From the NCBI GenBank assembly GCA_022768065.1, contig JALELS010000020.1, forward strand, positions 185,109 to 249,108: 64,000 bases of DNA, written 5' to 3'. Both the position numbers and the translations under genes were made by a program. How positions within the stretch are numbered: the first letter of the stretch is position 1; every line of letters starts with the position of its first letter. This DNA is from Ruminococcus sp. GTDB lineage: Bacteria; Bacillota; Clostridia; Oscillospirales; Acutalibacteraceae. The notes under the pieces were generated by a model, which was given only the letters and a program-made list of their open reading frames with translations, did not search any database and had not been told where the DNA came from. Below are positions 8,016 to 17,508 of the stretch, in pieces.

Positions 8016-9257
8016 ATGTATATAGCCGTTATGGGTTACGGAACCGTCGGTTCGGGTGTTGTCGAAGTGCTGCACAAAAACCATGACAGTATTGTAAGCA
8101 AAAGCACCCAAAAAGACCTTGAGCTTAAATATATCCTCGATCTCCGCGATTTTCCCGGGGACCCCAACGAAGATAAGTTCATTAAGGATTTCAATATTAT
8201 TTTAAACGACGACTCCGTTAAAATAGTTGTTGAGACTATGGGCGGACTTCATCCGGCGTTTGAATTTGTCTCTTCGCTTTTAAAGGCAGGCAAGAGCGTT
8301 GTAACTTCAAACAAAGAGCTTGTCGCACAAAAGGGCTATGAGCTTTTGACCCTTGCCGACGAAAACAACGTAAACTTCCTGTTTGAGGCGTCGGTGGGCG
8401 GCGGTATTCCGATTATTCGTCCCATATCGCAGTGCCTTGCGGCAAACGAGATAGACGAAATAGCCGGCATTTTAAACGGCACAACAAACTTTATACTCAC
8501 AATGATGATAGAGCAGAACATGAGCTTTGAAGAAGCTCTGAAGCTCGCTCAGGACAACGGCTACGCCGAAAAGGACCCCACAGCCGACGTCGAGGGCATA
8601 GACGCCTGCCGCAAGATATGTATTCTCGCATCTCTCTGCTTCGGCAAGCACGTTTACCCCGACAGCGTTCACACGGAGGGCATCTCAAAAATAACATTGG
8701 AAGATGTCGCATATGTCAACGATTTCGGCGGAGTTATTAAGCTTCTCGGCAAGGCAAGACGCGAAAACGGCGGCAAAATTTCCGCCATGGTTTGCCCCTG
8801 CATAGTTAAAAATCACAGCCAGCTCGCCTCGGTAAGCGATGTATTCAACGCAATTCTCGTTCGCGGCGACGCAATAGGCGACGTTGTATTTTACGGCAGA
8901 GGCGCGGGCAAATTGCCCACAGCCAGCGCCGTTGTTGCGGACGTAATAGACTGCGCAAAGCATGAAAAGCGCAAAAAGCTGTTCGGCTGGGGCGCTCCCG
9001 AGGAAAACTACGTAATTGATTACAGAACTCTCGAAACGGCTCTTTACATACGCGCAAAGGTCACCGGAAACAAGGACGACGTTCTTAAAAAGATAGGCGA
9101 AAGCTTCGGAAAAGTTAAATATCTTACGCGAAAGGGCGCTCCCGATGACGAAATCGCATTCGTTACCGACAAGGACGTCGAAAAAGTACTCACCGACAAA
9201 CTCGCAAAAACAGAGGGCTTAAACGTTCTCTCAATGATAAGAGTTACAGATTATTGA
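8016..9257 (+). CDS. hom: Homoserine dehydrogenase
   Basis: NAD(P)-dependent reduction of aspartate semialdehyde to homoserine, for threonine and methionine synthesis. The N-terminal Rossmann motif is GYGTVGSG; the catalytic domain has GILNGTTNF and the DPTADVEGIDA segment; the last ~75 residues form an ACT domain, so feedback by threonine is likely. I choose the ATG at 8016 (413 residues), because the GTG at 8007 overlaps the ribosome site AGGATGTGA. It lies 20 bases before lysC, so the first and third steps of the aspartate pathway are made together. Confidence 0.96.
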   Translation: MYIAVMGYGTVGSGVVEVLHKNHDSIVSKSTQKDLELKYILDLRDFPGDPNEDKFIKDFNIILNDDSVKIVVETMGGLHPAFEFVSSLLKAGKSVVTSNKELVAQKGYELLTLADENNVNFLFEASVGGGIPIIRPISQCLAANEIDEIAGILNGTTNFILTMMIEQNMSFEEALKLAQDNGYAEKDPTADVEGIDACRKICILASLCFGKHVYPDSVHTEGISKITLEDVAYVNDFGGVIKLLGKARRENGGKISAMVCPCIVKNHSQLASVSDVFNAILVRGDAIGDVVFYGRGAGKLPTASAVVADVIDCAKHEKRKKLFGWGAPEENYVIDYRTLETALYIRAKVTGNKDDVLKKIGESFGKVKYLTRKGAPDDEIAFVTDKDVEKVLTDKLAKTEGLNVLSMIRVTDY

Positions 9258-9277
9258 TTTTTTAACGGAGGAAAAAT

Positions 9278-10489
9278 ATGGGACTCATAGTTCAGAAGTT
9301 CGGCGGCTCATCGGTAGCCAATGCCGAAAGAGTTATGAACGTGGCAAAAATAGTCACCGATACGTACCGTGAGGGCAACGACGTAGTAGTTGTGGTTTCC
9401 GCTCAGGGCGACACCACCGACGATCTCATCGACAAGGCTCACGAGATAAACGACCATCCTTCCAAAAGGGAGATGGATATGCTCTTAACTTCCGGCGAGC
9501 AGATTTCGATTGCGCTTCTCTCAATGGCAATTGAAAAGCTCGGCTGCCCCGCAGTTTCGCTGCTCGGTTGGCAGGCAGGATTCAGAACGAGCTCGGCTTA
9601 CGGTTCGGCAAGAATCAAATCTATTAAAACCGACCGTTTGCGTGCCGAGGTTGACCGCCACAACATAGTTGTTGTCGCAGGATTCCAGGGCATAAACAAA
9701 TACGACGACCTCACAACGCTCGGCAGAGGCGGCTCGGATACGAGCGCCGTTGCCATAGCCGCCGCCATGCACGCGGACCGCTGTCAGATATTCACCGATG
9801 TAGAGGGCGTATTCACCGCCGACCCGAGAAAAATACCCGAGGCGAGAAAGCTCAAAGAAATCACCTATGACGAGATGCTTGAGCTTGCAACGCTCGGCGC
9901 ACAGGTTCTCAATAACCGTTCCGTGGAAATGGCAAAGAAATACAATGTTGAAATAGAGGTACTCTCAAGCCTTAAACGTGTACCCGGCACAATAGTCAAG
10001 GAGGTCGCTAAAATGGAAAAAATGCTCGTAAGAGGCGTCACAAAGGATACCGACGTCGCAAGAATTTCGGTTACAAACATAGACAATACCCCCGGTATTG
10101 CATTTAAGCTTTTCTCAAAGCTTGCCCAGAAAAATATAAACGTCGATATAATTCTTCAGTCCGTAGGCCGCGACGGCACAAAGGATATCACCTTTACCGT
10201 AGCCAAGGACAACGCGGTCGACGCCATAGCAGCCGTTCACGAGACCTTTGATATCGACGACAAAAACATTACCTGCGCCACAAACGTAGCAAAGATTTCC
10301 GTTGTCGGCGCCGGCATGGAATCTCACCCCGGCACCGCGTCAAAGATGTTTGAAGCGCTCTATGAGCACGACATAAACATTGATATGATTTCAACAAGCG
10401 AAATCAAAATTTCCGTTCTTATCGACGCACAGGACGCAGACAGAGCCGTTGCGGCAGTTCACAAGGCATTTTATCCCGAATTAAACTAA
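9278..10489 (+). CDS. lysC: Aspartate kinase
   Basis: Phosphorylates aspartate at the head of the Lys/Thr/Met pathway. KFGGSS is at residues 7-12 and the nucleotide-binding GRGGSDTSA is near 150; two C-terminal ACT domains follow (TPGIAFKLF and HPGTASKMF segments), giving 403 residues, the length of a monofunctional lysine- or threonine-sensitive kinase. A GGAGG ribosome site lies 8 bases before the ATG. It pairs with hom; no lysine riboswitch is seen upstream. A shared terminator follows. Confidence 0.97.
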   Translation: MGLIVQKFGGSSVANAERVMNVAKIVTDTYREGNDVVVVVSAQGDTTDDLIDKAHEINDHPSKREMDMLLTSGEQISIALLSMAIEKLGCPAVSLLGWQAGFRTSSAYGSARIKSIKTDRLRAEVDRHNIVVVAGFQGINKYDDLTTLGRGGSDTSAVAIAAAMHADRCQIFTDVEGVFTADPRKIPEARKLKEITYDEMLELATLGAQVLNNRSVEMAKKYNVEIEVLSSLKRVPGTIVKEVAKMEKMLVRGVTKDTDVARISVTNIDNTPGIAFKLFSKLAQKNINVDIILQSVGRDGTKDITFTVAKDNAVDAIAAVHETFDIDDKNITCATNVAKISVVGAGMESHPGTASKMFEALYEHDINIDMISTSEIKISVLIDAQDADRAVAAVHKAFYPELN

Positions 10490-10507
10490 ATCCTATAACC
10501 ATAAAAA

Positions 10508-10535
10508 AACCTTCGCATTCTCTCATGCGGAGGTT
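10508..10535. terminator. Bidirectional terminator between lysC and gtrA
   Basis: AACCTTCGCAT pairs with ATGCGGAGGTT (one mismatch) around a TCTCTC loop, with T-runs on both sides, so it can end both converging transcripts. Confidence 0.85.
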
Positions 10536-10562
10536 ATTTTTTTATTTAAGCAAAAAATCTTA

Positions 10563-11036
10563 TTAAGAATTTTTATTCTTTTTGAAAACAAACAGCTTAC
10601 TTATAATAAAATTCAGTATCACGACTACGACCTGCGCTATCAGTTTAATCAAAACGGCGTTGATTTGAAGCTTTGTTACAAATACAAAGAGCATAAGCTC
10701 CTCAACGCCCAAGGTAAACAGCCTGCCGCCGTAGAATTTTGCCATCTGCAAAATAAAAGCAGCAAAGCCTTTTGTCTTTGTCGGGAAAACCCATATGCGG
10801 TTTGTCACAAACGCAAACAGCACCGCAGTCAACCACGATATGACGTTTGAAATGTGCTCGTTTAGCCCGAAGCGGCTGTCAAACAGCGCAAATACGCCCA
10901 CGCTGACGAGAGTTGTAAGTCCGCCGAAGAGCAGATACATCAGCACTTCCTTATATTTTGTATAAAACGGGTTTGCCCACCTGAATATTTTAAGCGACAT
11001 TATTCTGTCGAAAATATCGGGCTTGTCTGTTGTCAT
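10563..11036 (-). CDS. GtrA-like membrane protein
   Basis: Protein of 157 residues with four predicted transmembrane helices (about 31-52, 60-80, 92-112 and 120-145) and a short Lys-rich C-terminus. The YLLFGGLTTLVS and NRIWVF segments are typical of the GtrA family, which is thought to move polyprenyl-linked sugars across the membrane for cell-surface glycosylation. No partner glycosyltransferase is adjacent. It follows the OGG-type glycosylase by 19 bases in the same direction. Confidence 0.85.
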   Translation of the reverse strand: MTTDKPDIFDRIMSLKIFRWANPFYTKYKEVLMYLLFGGLTTLVSVGVFALFDSRFGLNEHISNVISWLTAVLFAFVTNRIWVFPTKTKGFAAFILQMAKFYGGRLFTLGVEELMLFVFVTKLQINAVLIKLIAQVVVVILNFIISKLFVFKKNKNS

Positions 11037-11055
11037 AAAAAATCCTCCGCCGTTA

Positions 11056-11880
11056 TCAGTTTTCGCGGTACACCGTGCGCCTCCAATGGAACAGATACTG
11101 CTGAGCTATACCCTCGCTGCCCTCGGTGCATGACGGCAGCCCGTCCGGATACATTTCCGCCATTATACGCTTTACCCACACGTCCACGGGGAACGCCTCG
11201 TATTTTCCGAATCCGTAAAGAAGCGTACATTCGGCAACCTTTTTGCCCACGCCCTTTATTTTTTGCAGCTCCTGCCTGCCGAATTCTATGGGCGAAGCGG
11301 CTATCGAGTCAAAGTCAATTTCGCCCGACGAAACCTTATTCGCGGCGTCGATTATGTATTTTGCCCTGAACCCTGCGCGGAGTACCGCCAAATCCTCGGG
11401 AGCTTTGCCCGACAACACATCGGGGCAGGGAAAAGTATACATTCCGCTCTCAATCTCTTCACCGAAGTTTTCGCAGAGCCTTTTTATTATTCCCTTTATG
11501 CGCGGAATATTGTTGTTTTGCGAAATTATAAACGAACAGAGCGCCTCCCACGGCTCCTGGCGCAAAATTCTGATGCCGGGGCAATCCCTGCAAGCCGCCG
11601 ACAGATATTTGTCGCCCTTGTAGCGGTCGGTAATTTCACGGTAGTTGCGGCCGAGGTCGAGGTATCTGTAAAAAACGCCCTGCACATCCTCTTTTTTCAT
11701 ACCGTAAAAAAGCAGGCTGTCGCCCTCCTCCTTTACGCGCATAACCTTGCCGTAAGCAACGCCCGAAAAAACTCCGTCCGCGTCTTTTTCCCACCGAAAC
11801 GCCTGACCGCAGTCGAGGGTTCTCTCAAGAGAAAACATATCGGGCTTTTTAAGACGGATTATATTTTTATCGTCAACCAT
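11056..11880 (-). CDS. 8-oxoguanine DNA glycosylase, OGG1 type
   Basis: Bifunctional base-excision repair enzyme of the HhH-GPD superfamily, 274 residues. The N-terminal OGG domain has FSLERTLDCGQAFRW; the helix-hairpin-helix is LQKIKGVGKKVAEC with the Schiff-base lysine at about 214, and the catalytic Asp lies in PVDVW at 233. This layout matches OGG1 rather than AlkA or MutY (no Fe-S cysteines). Upstream of gtrA by 19 bases, probably co-transcribed; the pairing has no evident logic. Confidence 0.92.
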   Translation of the reverse strand: MVDDKNIIRLKKPDMFSLERTLDCGQAFRWEKDADGVFSGVAYGKVMRVKEEGDSLLFYGMKKEDVQGVFYRYLDLGRNYREITDRYKGDKYLSAACRDCPGIRILRQEPWEALCSFIISQNNNIPRIKGIIKRLCENFGEEIESGMYTFPCPDVLSGKAPEDLAVLRAGFRAKYIIDAANKVSSGEIDFDSIAASPIEFGRQELQKIKGVGKKVAECTLLYGFGKYEAFPVDVWVKRIMAEMYPDGLPSCTEGSEGIAQQYLFHWRRTVYREN

Positions 11881-12298
11881 TTTCCGTTCTCCTGTTTTTC
11901 ACAAAATATCACAGTAAATTATATCTAATTTGAACAGCGCAAAATTGCACAAAAACATTTCTTAAAAACTGTCTAAGAGAGTTTCCTAACTGTATAATTT
12001 GTAAAGATTTTATAACACAGCGTATTTACACAAAAGCTCTTGAACTTTTGCACATTGATGTTCAAAACTCAAAAATCGGTGTGTTTTTACCCGTTTTAGG
12101 GTGACTTTTTAACATTTTGAACATAGTTTTGAACACTTTTAGACGTCAAAAAATAATACTCTCTGTATAATTTTGTGCTTTTCAAATTTGTATAAAATCC
12201 CATATTGACAAAAATCAGCCTATTTTTCCGCCGTCTTTTCCGCATAAAAATTGCTCTTTAAAACAATAATAAATACATAAATTACCGGAGGAAAAATT
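11881..12298. other. AT-rich intergenic region with repeated TTTTGAACA motif
   Basis: About 420 bases without a gene, very AT-rich. TTTTGAACA occurs twice in direct orientation (12115-12123 and 12127-12135, 12 bp apart) and once inverted (12059-12067), with a related TTGAAC at 12040. Two TGTATAATTT stretches (near 11989 and 12164) could be -10 elements. No DnaA-box cluster is seen. The purpose is unknown; it may be an operator for one of the flanking genes. Confidence 0.4.
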
Positions 12299-12559
12299 AT
12301 GATAAAAGGCGTAAACAGACAGGTGCTTGAGATAAAAGATACGGGGTGCGAATATTTTACTCAGGCGCTTTTTTTCGTTGACCCGAAATTCAGCACATTA
12401 CCCGAAAAGACCCTGCGCGAAAAAGCCGAGGCGTCCCTAAAAGATCCGCCGAGAGTGCCCGTAAGCAAAAAGCAAAAGGCGCTCAGAATAATCCTTAAAA
12501 TAACAAATATCGCGGCAGCGGCAGGCGCCGGCGCCGCAATATGCGCTTTTATCAAGTAG
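12299..12559 (+). CDS. Small hypothetical protein with C-terminal membrane helix
   Basis: I do not recognise this 86-residue protein. It starts with a good GGAGG ribosome site 9 bases upstream. The first ~45 residues are mixed polar, the middle is Lys/Pro-rich, and residues 62-85 form one hydrophobic segment rich in Ala and Gly (ITNIAAAAGAGAAICAF), suggesting a tail-anchored membrane protein. Its 3' end overlaps the convergent GH13 gene by 8 bases. The long AT-rich upstream region may carry its control elements. Confidence 0.7.
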   Translation: MIKGVNRQVLEIKDTGCEYFTQALFFVDPKFSTLPEKTLREKAEASLKDPPRVPVSKKQKALRIILKITNIAAAAGAGAAICAFIK

Positions 12560-14426
12560 TTTCTTTTTTAAGTATAACCGCCGATAGTCCCGGCACAAGC
12601 ACAGCGTCGCCCACGCTCTCGCCCAAAAGCACTTCGCTTGTGTTTTGCCAGCGCGGCGGAAGATAATATGTTATATCCTGCTCGTTTCTGTTGGCTATGA
12701 GCAGGCACGAGTCCTTTTTGCCGCGGCGTTCAAAGCAAACGCAGGAGAGTACAGAGGAAACAGGCAGAAATTCGCCGTCTTTCAAGCAGTCGGCGCTTCT
12801 TCTTACCTTGCCGAGCTTTATATAGTAATTTTGAAGCTCGCGGTTTTCTCTGCCCCACGGGAAGAACGCGCGGTTAAATGGGTCCTTGTACCCCTGCATA
12901 CCGGCTTCGTCGCCGTAGTAGACGCACGGTACGCCGGGGAGTGTATACTGAATTGCCGCGCATAGCTTTAAGAGCTTTACTCCTCTTTTATATTCTTCGT
13001 CCGACAAAAAATGCTCCGACTGCCACTGCCTGTCGCGGTAGTCGCTCTTTTCGCCGGCTATCTTTGTTATCGCCCTCTCGGTATCGTGGGTGCCTATGTG
13101 GTTCATCAAGACATCAAGGGCTTCTTTCGGATAATTTTCCGTTACGGTCATTACCGACGCCATAAAGCTCTCGGCAACGCCGTTTCTCGCGAAGTCCGTC
13201 ACCGCCTCGGCGAACGGATAATTCATAACGCTGTCAAGCTGGATTCCCAAAAGGTATCTGCGCCTTGTGCCGTAAGAAAACTTTGTGGTAGCGTCCTCCC
13301 AGACCTCGCCGAGCAGTATGGCGTCGGGTTTTTCCGTCTTTACCGCCACGCGTAAATCGTCTATAAAGCAGTCGGGCAGCTCGTCGGCAACGTCAAGCCG
13401 CCAACCGGACGCACCGAGCCGCAGCCATTTCCGTATAACTCCGTTTTTGCCGCAGATGAATTCATCGTAGTCGGGGCACTCCTCGGTAACCTCCGGGAGC
13501 GTCTTAAACCCCCACCAGCTCTTATATTCGTCGGGGTAGCGGTCAAATTTATACCACTTAAAATACGGCGACGACTTTGAATTATACGCGCCTACGGTAT
13601 CATATCGCGAATAGCGGTTAAAGTAGCGGCTGTCATCGCCGGTATGCGAAAAAACTCCGTCAAGAATTATTTTTATCCCCACTCTGCCGGCGCTTTCGCA
13701 CAGCTTTTTAAAATCCTCCTCCGTGCCGAGAAGCGGATCTATTTTCATATAATCGGCTGTGTTGTAGCGATGATTTGAATGTGCCTCAAATATCGGATTT
13801 AAATATATGCAGGTGACTCCGAGCTCAAAAAGATAAGAGAGTTTTTCGGTAATTCCGCGCAGGTCGCCGCCGAAATAGTCGTTGTTGAGCACCTCGCCTT
13901 TTTCATTGGGTCGCCAATTCGGCACGCCGTCGAAATCGTCGCGCAAAATTCTGTCGGACGGTACGTTTTCTTTCTTTTCGCCCGAACGAAAAAATCGGTC
14001 GGGGAATATCTGATACATAATTCCGCCCTTGAGCCACGATGGCGTTTTGTAATTTTTATCGTATACGGTAAGCTGCCATTGCAGACGGCTGTTTCTGCCG
14101 TTCCATACGTCTCCCTTGCCGTCGCCGGTGTTATACACGGAGCCTCTGCCCCAAGACGAATCGTAGTCAAAATGATACCAGTAAAGTCCGCAGTCGGGAA
14201 CCGACAGCTCTATATCCCATATCTCTTTGTCGTCGCCGTTCATTCCTGCCCAGCACATAGAGTGCTCGCAAAAGTCGCCGTCGTCGCGCCGAAGCATAAA
14301 ATACGCCGCCGTGGCAGAAAAAGAGCGCGGCAAAATAAGCCTGAGACGAAATTTCTCTCCGGTTTTTACCGCTCCGAATTTACTTTTGTAAAACGCGTCT
14401 CGCGAGTTAAAGGGTATAAAATCCAT
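12552..14426 (-). CDS. GH13 alpha-glucan hydrolase (neopullulanase/cyclomaltodextrinase-like)
   Basis: Cytoplasmic alpha-amylase-family enzyme of 624 residues: an N-terminal beta-sandwich (to ~125), the barrel with YQIFPDRF, and a C-terminal beta domain. Catalytic residues are visible: nucleophile Asp345 in GWRLDVADE, acid Glu374 in LLGEVWED, and Asp448 in IGTHDTE. The N-domain and the MYQIFPDRF motif are typical of neopullulanase/maltogenic amylase-like enzymes (GH13_20). There is no signal peptide, so it acts on imported maltodextrins or stored glycogen, consistent with the glg operon in this window. Three bases after the UDG gene, so part of the DUF951-prfA-udg unit. Confidence 0.9.
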   Translation of the reverse strand: MDFIPFNSRDAFYKSKFGAVKTGEKFRLRLILPRSFSATAAYFMLRRDDGDFCEHSMCWAGMNGDDKEIWDIELSVPDCGLYWYHFDYDSSWGRGSVYNTGDGKGDVWNGRNSRLQWQLTVYDKNYKTPSWLKGGIMYQIFPDRFFRSGEKKENVPSDRILRDDFDGVPNWRPNEKGEVLNNDYFGGDLRGITEKLSYLFELGVTCIYLNPIFEAHSNHRYNTADYMKIDPLLGTEEDFKKLCESAGRVGIKIILDGVFSHTGDDSRYFNRYSRYDTVGAYNSKSSPYFKWYKFDRYPDEYKSWWGFKTLPEVTEECPDYDEFICGKNGVIRKWLRLGASGWRLDVADELPDCFIDDLRVAVKTEKPDAILLGEVWEDATTKFSYGTRRRYLLGIQLDSVMNYPFAEAVTDFARNGVAESFMASVMTVTENYPKEALDVLMNHIGTHDTERAITKIAGEKSDYRDRQWQSEHFLSDEEYKRGVKLLKLCAAIQYTLPGVPCVYYGDEAGMQGYKDPFNRAFFPWGRENRELQNYYIKLGKVRRSADCLKDGEFLPVSSVLSCVCFERRGKKDSCLLIANRNEQDITYYLPPRWQNTSEVLLGESVGDAVLVPGLSAVILKKETT

Positions 14427-14429
14427 ATA

Positions 14430-15002
14430 TCAATACGTTCTTTCGCAAATTTCGTTGATCTTGTCCCGAAGCGCCAAGAAGTCCGAGAGAGCCGCCGGCT
14501 TATTGTTCGGGTTGCGTAAAAGCGCCGCCGGGTGAAACGTTCCCATCAAAAGAGTTCCCTTGCGCTCAAAAAATTCGCCGTGCTGCTTTGTCACTTTAAA
14601 ATCGGGGGAAATTATCTTTTGCGCCGCTATTCTGCCGAGGCAAACTATGATTTTCGGCCTCATAAGCCTTACCTGCTCCCTCAGCCACCCCTCGCACGAT
14701 TCCTGCTCCAGCGGCTGCGGATCGCGGTTTTTCGGCGGACGGCATTTTACGATATTTGCTATGTAGATATTTTTATTTCTGTCCAAATCTATATCATACA
14801 GATATTGGTCGAGCAGCTTTCCGCCTCTGCCCACAAACGGCTGACCCGTAAGGTCCTCGTTTTCGCCGGGTCCCTCGCCGATGAAAAGAACCTCGGCGTC
14901 CTCGGGTCCCACGCCGAAAACAACATTCGTTCGCGTTGCGGCAAGCGGGCATTTATTACACTTTAAACAGTCTTTTTTAAGTTCTTCAAATGAGGTATAC
15001 AT
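14430..15002 (-). CDS. Uracil-DNA glycosylase, family 4 (Fe-S)
   Basis: Removes uracil from DNA. Landmarks in 190 residues: N-terminal CLKCNKCPL (cluster cysteines 15 and 18), motif 1 GEGPGENED near 43-51, two further cysteines in IVKCRPPKNRDP and QESCEGWL for the 4Fe-4S cluster, and motif HPAALLRNP near the end. This is the family 4 pattern found in thermophiles and many Clostridia. It follows prfA by 36 bases and is 3 bases before the GH13 gene. Confidence 0.93.
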   Translation of the reverse strand: MYTSFEELKKDCLKCNKCPLAATRTNVVFGVGPEDAEVLFIGEGPGENEDLTGQPFVGRGGKLLDQYLYDIDLDRNKNIYIANIVKCRPPKNRDPQPLEQESCEGWLREQVRLMRPKIIVCLGRIAAQKIISPDFKVTKQHGEFFERKGTLLMGTFHPAALLRNPNNKPAALSDFLALRDKINEICERTY

Positions 15003-15038
15003 AAATTTTTGCCTTTCTTTTTACTGTGTCGCCCTGAA

Positions 15039-16109
15039 TTATTCCTCTGCCTTCAGCTTTTCGGCTGTGTCCGCAGTAATAAGTGCGTCTATGATTTCGT
15101 CAAGGTCGCCGTTCATTATCGACTCTATCTTGTAAAGCGTCAGCCCTATTCGGTGATCGGACACGCGTCCCTGCGGAAAATTGTATGTGCGTATCCTCTC
15201 GCTTCGGTCGCCTGTGCCCACCTGCGAGCGCCTCTCGCCGGCGATTTCGGCGTTTTGCTTTGCCTTCTTTTCGTCGAGGAGCCTTGAACGCAAAACCTTG
15301 AGCGCCTTATCCTTATTTTTATACTGACTGCGCTCGTCCTGGCACTCCACAACCATACCTGTCGGCAGATACGTAACGCGGATAGCCGACGAAGTCTTGT
15401 TTACCTTTTGCCCGCCCGCTCCGCTTGAACGGAAAACATCTATCTGAAGGTCGGCGGGGTCAAGCGTAAATTCGACCTCCTCTGCCTCGGGGAGTACCGC
15501 TACGGTTACGGTTGACGTGTGAACTCTGCCCTGACTTTCGGTTTCGGGCACGCGCTGAACGCGGTGAACGCCGCTCTCGAATTTGAGCCGCGAATAAGCG
15601 CCCTCACCCTCTATCATAAAGCTTATTTCTTTATATCCGCCGAGTTCGGTCGGATTTTCATTCATTATTTCGGTTTTCCAGCCCTTGCGCTCGGCATACA
15701 TACTGTACATACGGAAAAGCGAGCCGGCAAAAAGAGCCGCCTCCTCGCCGCCTGCGCCGCCGCGAATTTCGACTATTACGTTTTTATAGTCGTTCGGGTC
15801 TTTCGGCAGCAGCAGCACCTTTAATTCTTCTTTTAATTCTTCGGTCTTTTTCTGAGCCTCTGCCGCCTCTTCGCCTGCCATATCGCGGAATTCCTTATCG
15901 AGGGAGGTGTCCGCGAGCATCTCTTTTGCCTCGGTTAAATCGGAATTTGCCTTTTTGTATTCACGGAATTTTTCAACTATCGGCGTCAGCGTTTTTGCTT
16001 CGCGCATCAGCTTTTTGTATTCCTCCTGATTTGACACGATTTCGGGGTCGCACAAGGAGGAATTTATTTTTTCAAGCTTGTCCTCAATGCCCTGTAATTT
16101 TTCAAACAT
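15039..16109 (-). CDS. prfA: Peptide chain release factor 1
   Basis: Recognises UAA and UAG and triggers peptide release. The 356 residues show the PET form of the PxT codon-recognition tripeptide in [14 protein letters not shown], and the catalytic GGQ in [13 protein letters not shown], where the Gln is normally methylated by PrmC. No prmC is adjacent. Its start overlaps the DUF951 gene by 8 bases. Length is standard. Confidence 0.97.
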   Translation of the reverse strand: MFEKLQGIEDKLEKINSSLCDPEIVSNQEEYKKLMREAKTLTPIVEKFREYKKANSDLTEAKEMLADTSLDKEFRDMAGEEAAEAQKKTEELKEELKVLLLPKDPNDYKNVIVEIRGGAGGEEAALFAGSLFRMYSMYAERKGWKTEIMNENPTELGGYKEISFMIEGEGAYSRLKFESGVHRVQRVPETESQGRVHTSTVTVAVLPEAEEVEFTLDPADLQIDVFRSSGAGGQKVNKTSSAIRVTYLPTGMVVECQDERSQYKNKDKALKVLRSRLLDEKKAKQNAEIAGERRSQVGTGDRSERIRTYNFPQGRVSDHRIGLTLYKIESIMNGDLDEIIDALITADTAEKLKAEE

Positions 16110-16305
16110 CGCCGTTTTCGTCCCTTATGACTTTTTTGATATTTTTTTCGATTTTAACGCGCGGCACCATAACTTCACGTCCGCAGCCGCAGCATTTAAG
16201 GCGGAAATCCATTCCCGAACGAAGCACCGCAAACTCGTTTGAGCCGCAGGGATGCTTTTTCTTCATTATCAGCCTGTCGCCTACCTGTACGTCCAAATTT
16301 TTCAC
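16102..16305 (-). CDS. DUF951 (YyzM-like) small protein
   Basis: Protein of 67 residues with the DUF951 hallmark [11 protein letters not shown] and [16 protein letters not shown], likely an SH3-like barrel with a small zinc-knuckle-like cysteine group (Cys in HPCG and CCGCG). Function unknown; in Bacillus the relative YyzM lies near translation and chromosome-partition genes. Here it overlaps prfA by 8 bases, consistent with translational coupling. Confidence 0.85.
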   Translation of the reverse strand: MKNLDVQVGDRLIMKKKHPCGSNEFAVLRSGMDFRLKCCGCGREVMVPRVKIEKNIKKVIRDENGDV

Positions 16306-16395
16306 GCCTTTCTTAAATCACGTTTCAAGATATTATAACACAACGCCGCCGTGAAAAAAAGCCCCGTTTAGAGCCTTTATGCCTGCTTCGACGCA

Positions 16396-17427
16396 TCAAA
16401 ATTTGCTCGGCGTGAGCACGCCCTTTTCGGTTATGAAAGCGGTAATAAGGCTGTTATCCGTAACGTCAAATGCCGGATTCAGCGTCCCTATATTCTTCGG
16501 CGCCATTCTTTTTTCATACCACATATCGGTTATTTCGTCGCCCGAACGCATTTCGATTTTTATATCTTTACCGCTTAGACAGTTTTTATCTATCGTTGAA
16601 AACGGGGCGCATACATAAAACGGAATACCGTAATATTTTGCGAGAACGGCAACGCCGGAGGTGCCTATTTTATTGGCGGTATCGCCGTTTGCCGCCACCC
16701 TGTCGCACCCGACAAGAACCGCGGAAACAAGCCCGTTTTTCATAACGTACGACGCGGCGTTATCGCATATAAGCGTAGTATCTATGCCTGCGTTTGCAAG
16801 CTCAAAGCTCGTAAGGCGCGCGCCCTGCAAAAGAGGTCTTGTCTCGTCCGAGAACACACGTATTTTATGCCCGTTTTCCGCCGCCACATATACGGGCGCC
16901 AGCGCCGTTCCGTATTTCACGGTCGCAAGTCTGCCTGCGTTGCAGTGGGTCAGAACGCTGTCGCATTTTTCGAGAAGCCGAGCTCCGTATTCACCGATTT
17001 TACGGCACACCTCAATGTCTTTGTCATGTAACTCCAAAGCCTTTTCCTTGAGCGCCGCCCTTATGGCGTCCGCGCCCTCGCCCTTATGTAAAAGAGCCGT
17101 CTTTTTCATCTCGTCCGCCGCCGCGAAAAGATTTACCGCGGTAGGGCGCGAAGAGGTAAGATATTCAAGATTTTCGAGGAAGTGCCCGAGCACCGTCTCT
17201 TCATCGGGCGCTTTGTCGCGCGCAGCCAAAACCGACAGTCCTATTGCCGCGAAAACTCCTATTGCCGGTGCGCCGCGGACTTCAAGGCGCTTTATTGCGT
17301 CAAACATCTCCTCTTTTTCTTTCAGCTCTTTTATGACGATTTCACCGGGCAGCAGAGTCTGGTCTATAATCACCGCGGTTTCGTCTTTTTCGTTGTAACA
17401 TACGGTTTCGCCGTGCATATCAAACAT
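16396..17427 (-). CDS. mtnA: S-methyl-5-thioribose-1-phosphate isomerase
   Basis: Converts methylthioribose-1-phosphate to methylthioribulose-1-phosphate in methionine salvage; eIF-2B alpha/beta/delta fold, 343 residues. Motifs: RGAPAIGV near 50, TSRPTAVNLF near 93, LTHCNAG near 140 with the probable active-site Cys, and VGCDRVAANGD near 240 with the catalytic Asp. CGGAG lies 8 bases before the ATG. It stands alone: no other mtn gene is in the window, so the pathway is either dispersed or this enzyme feeds a shunt. Confidence 0.93.
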   Translation of the reverse strand: MFDMHGETVCYNEKDETAVIIDQTLLPGEIVIKELKEKEEMFDAIKRLEVRGAPAIGVFAAIGLSVLAARDKAPDEETVLGHFLENLEYLTSSRPTAVNLFAAADEMKKTALLHKGEGADAIRAALKEKALELHDKDIEVCRKIGEYGARLLEKCDSVLTHCNAGRLATVKYGTALAPVYVAAENGHKIRVFSDETRPLLQGARLTSFELANAGIDTTLICDNAASYVMKNGLVSAVLVGCDRVAANGDTANKIGTSGVAVLAKYYGIPFYVCAPFSTIDKNCLSGKDIKIEMRSGDEITDMWYEKRMAPKNIGTLNPAFDVTDNSLITAFITEKGVLTPSKF

Positions 17428-17456
17428 AAATTTGCTCCGTTCGGTAAAAAATTAAA

Positions 17457-17496
17457 GCCGCGCGGTTTTTCGGGGCTGCCGAAATTTTCGCGCGGC
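17457..17496. terminator. Bidirectional hairpin between mtnA and membrane protein gene
   Basis: GCCGCGCG (17457-17464) pairs with CGCGCGGC (17489-17496); AT-rich tails on both sides (TTTAATTTTT in the minus direction, TTTTTT in the plus). In the minus direction it ends the 591-residue membrane protein gene. Confidence 0.8.
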
Positions 17497-17508
17497 GGTT
17501 TTTTGACA

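Noticed and set aside
11881..12298. Replication origin
   Set aside because: AT-rich with repeats, but no DnaA-box cluster and no dnaA, dnaN or parAB genes nearby.
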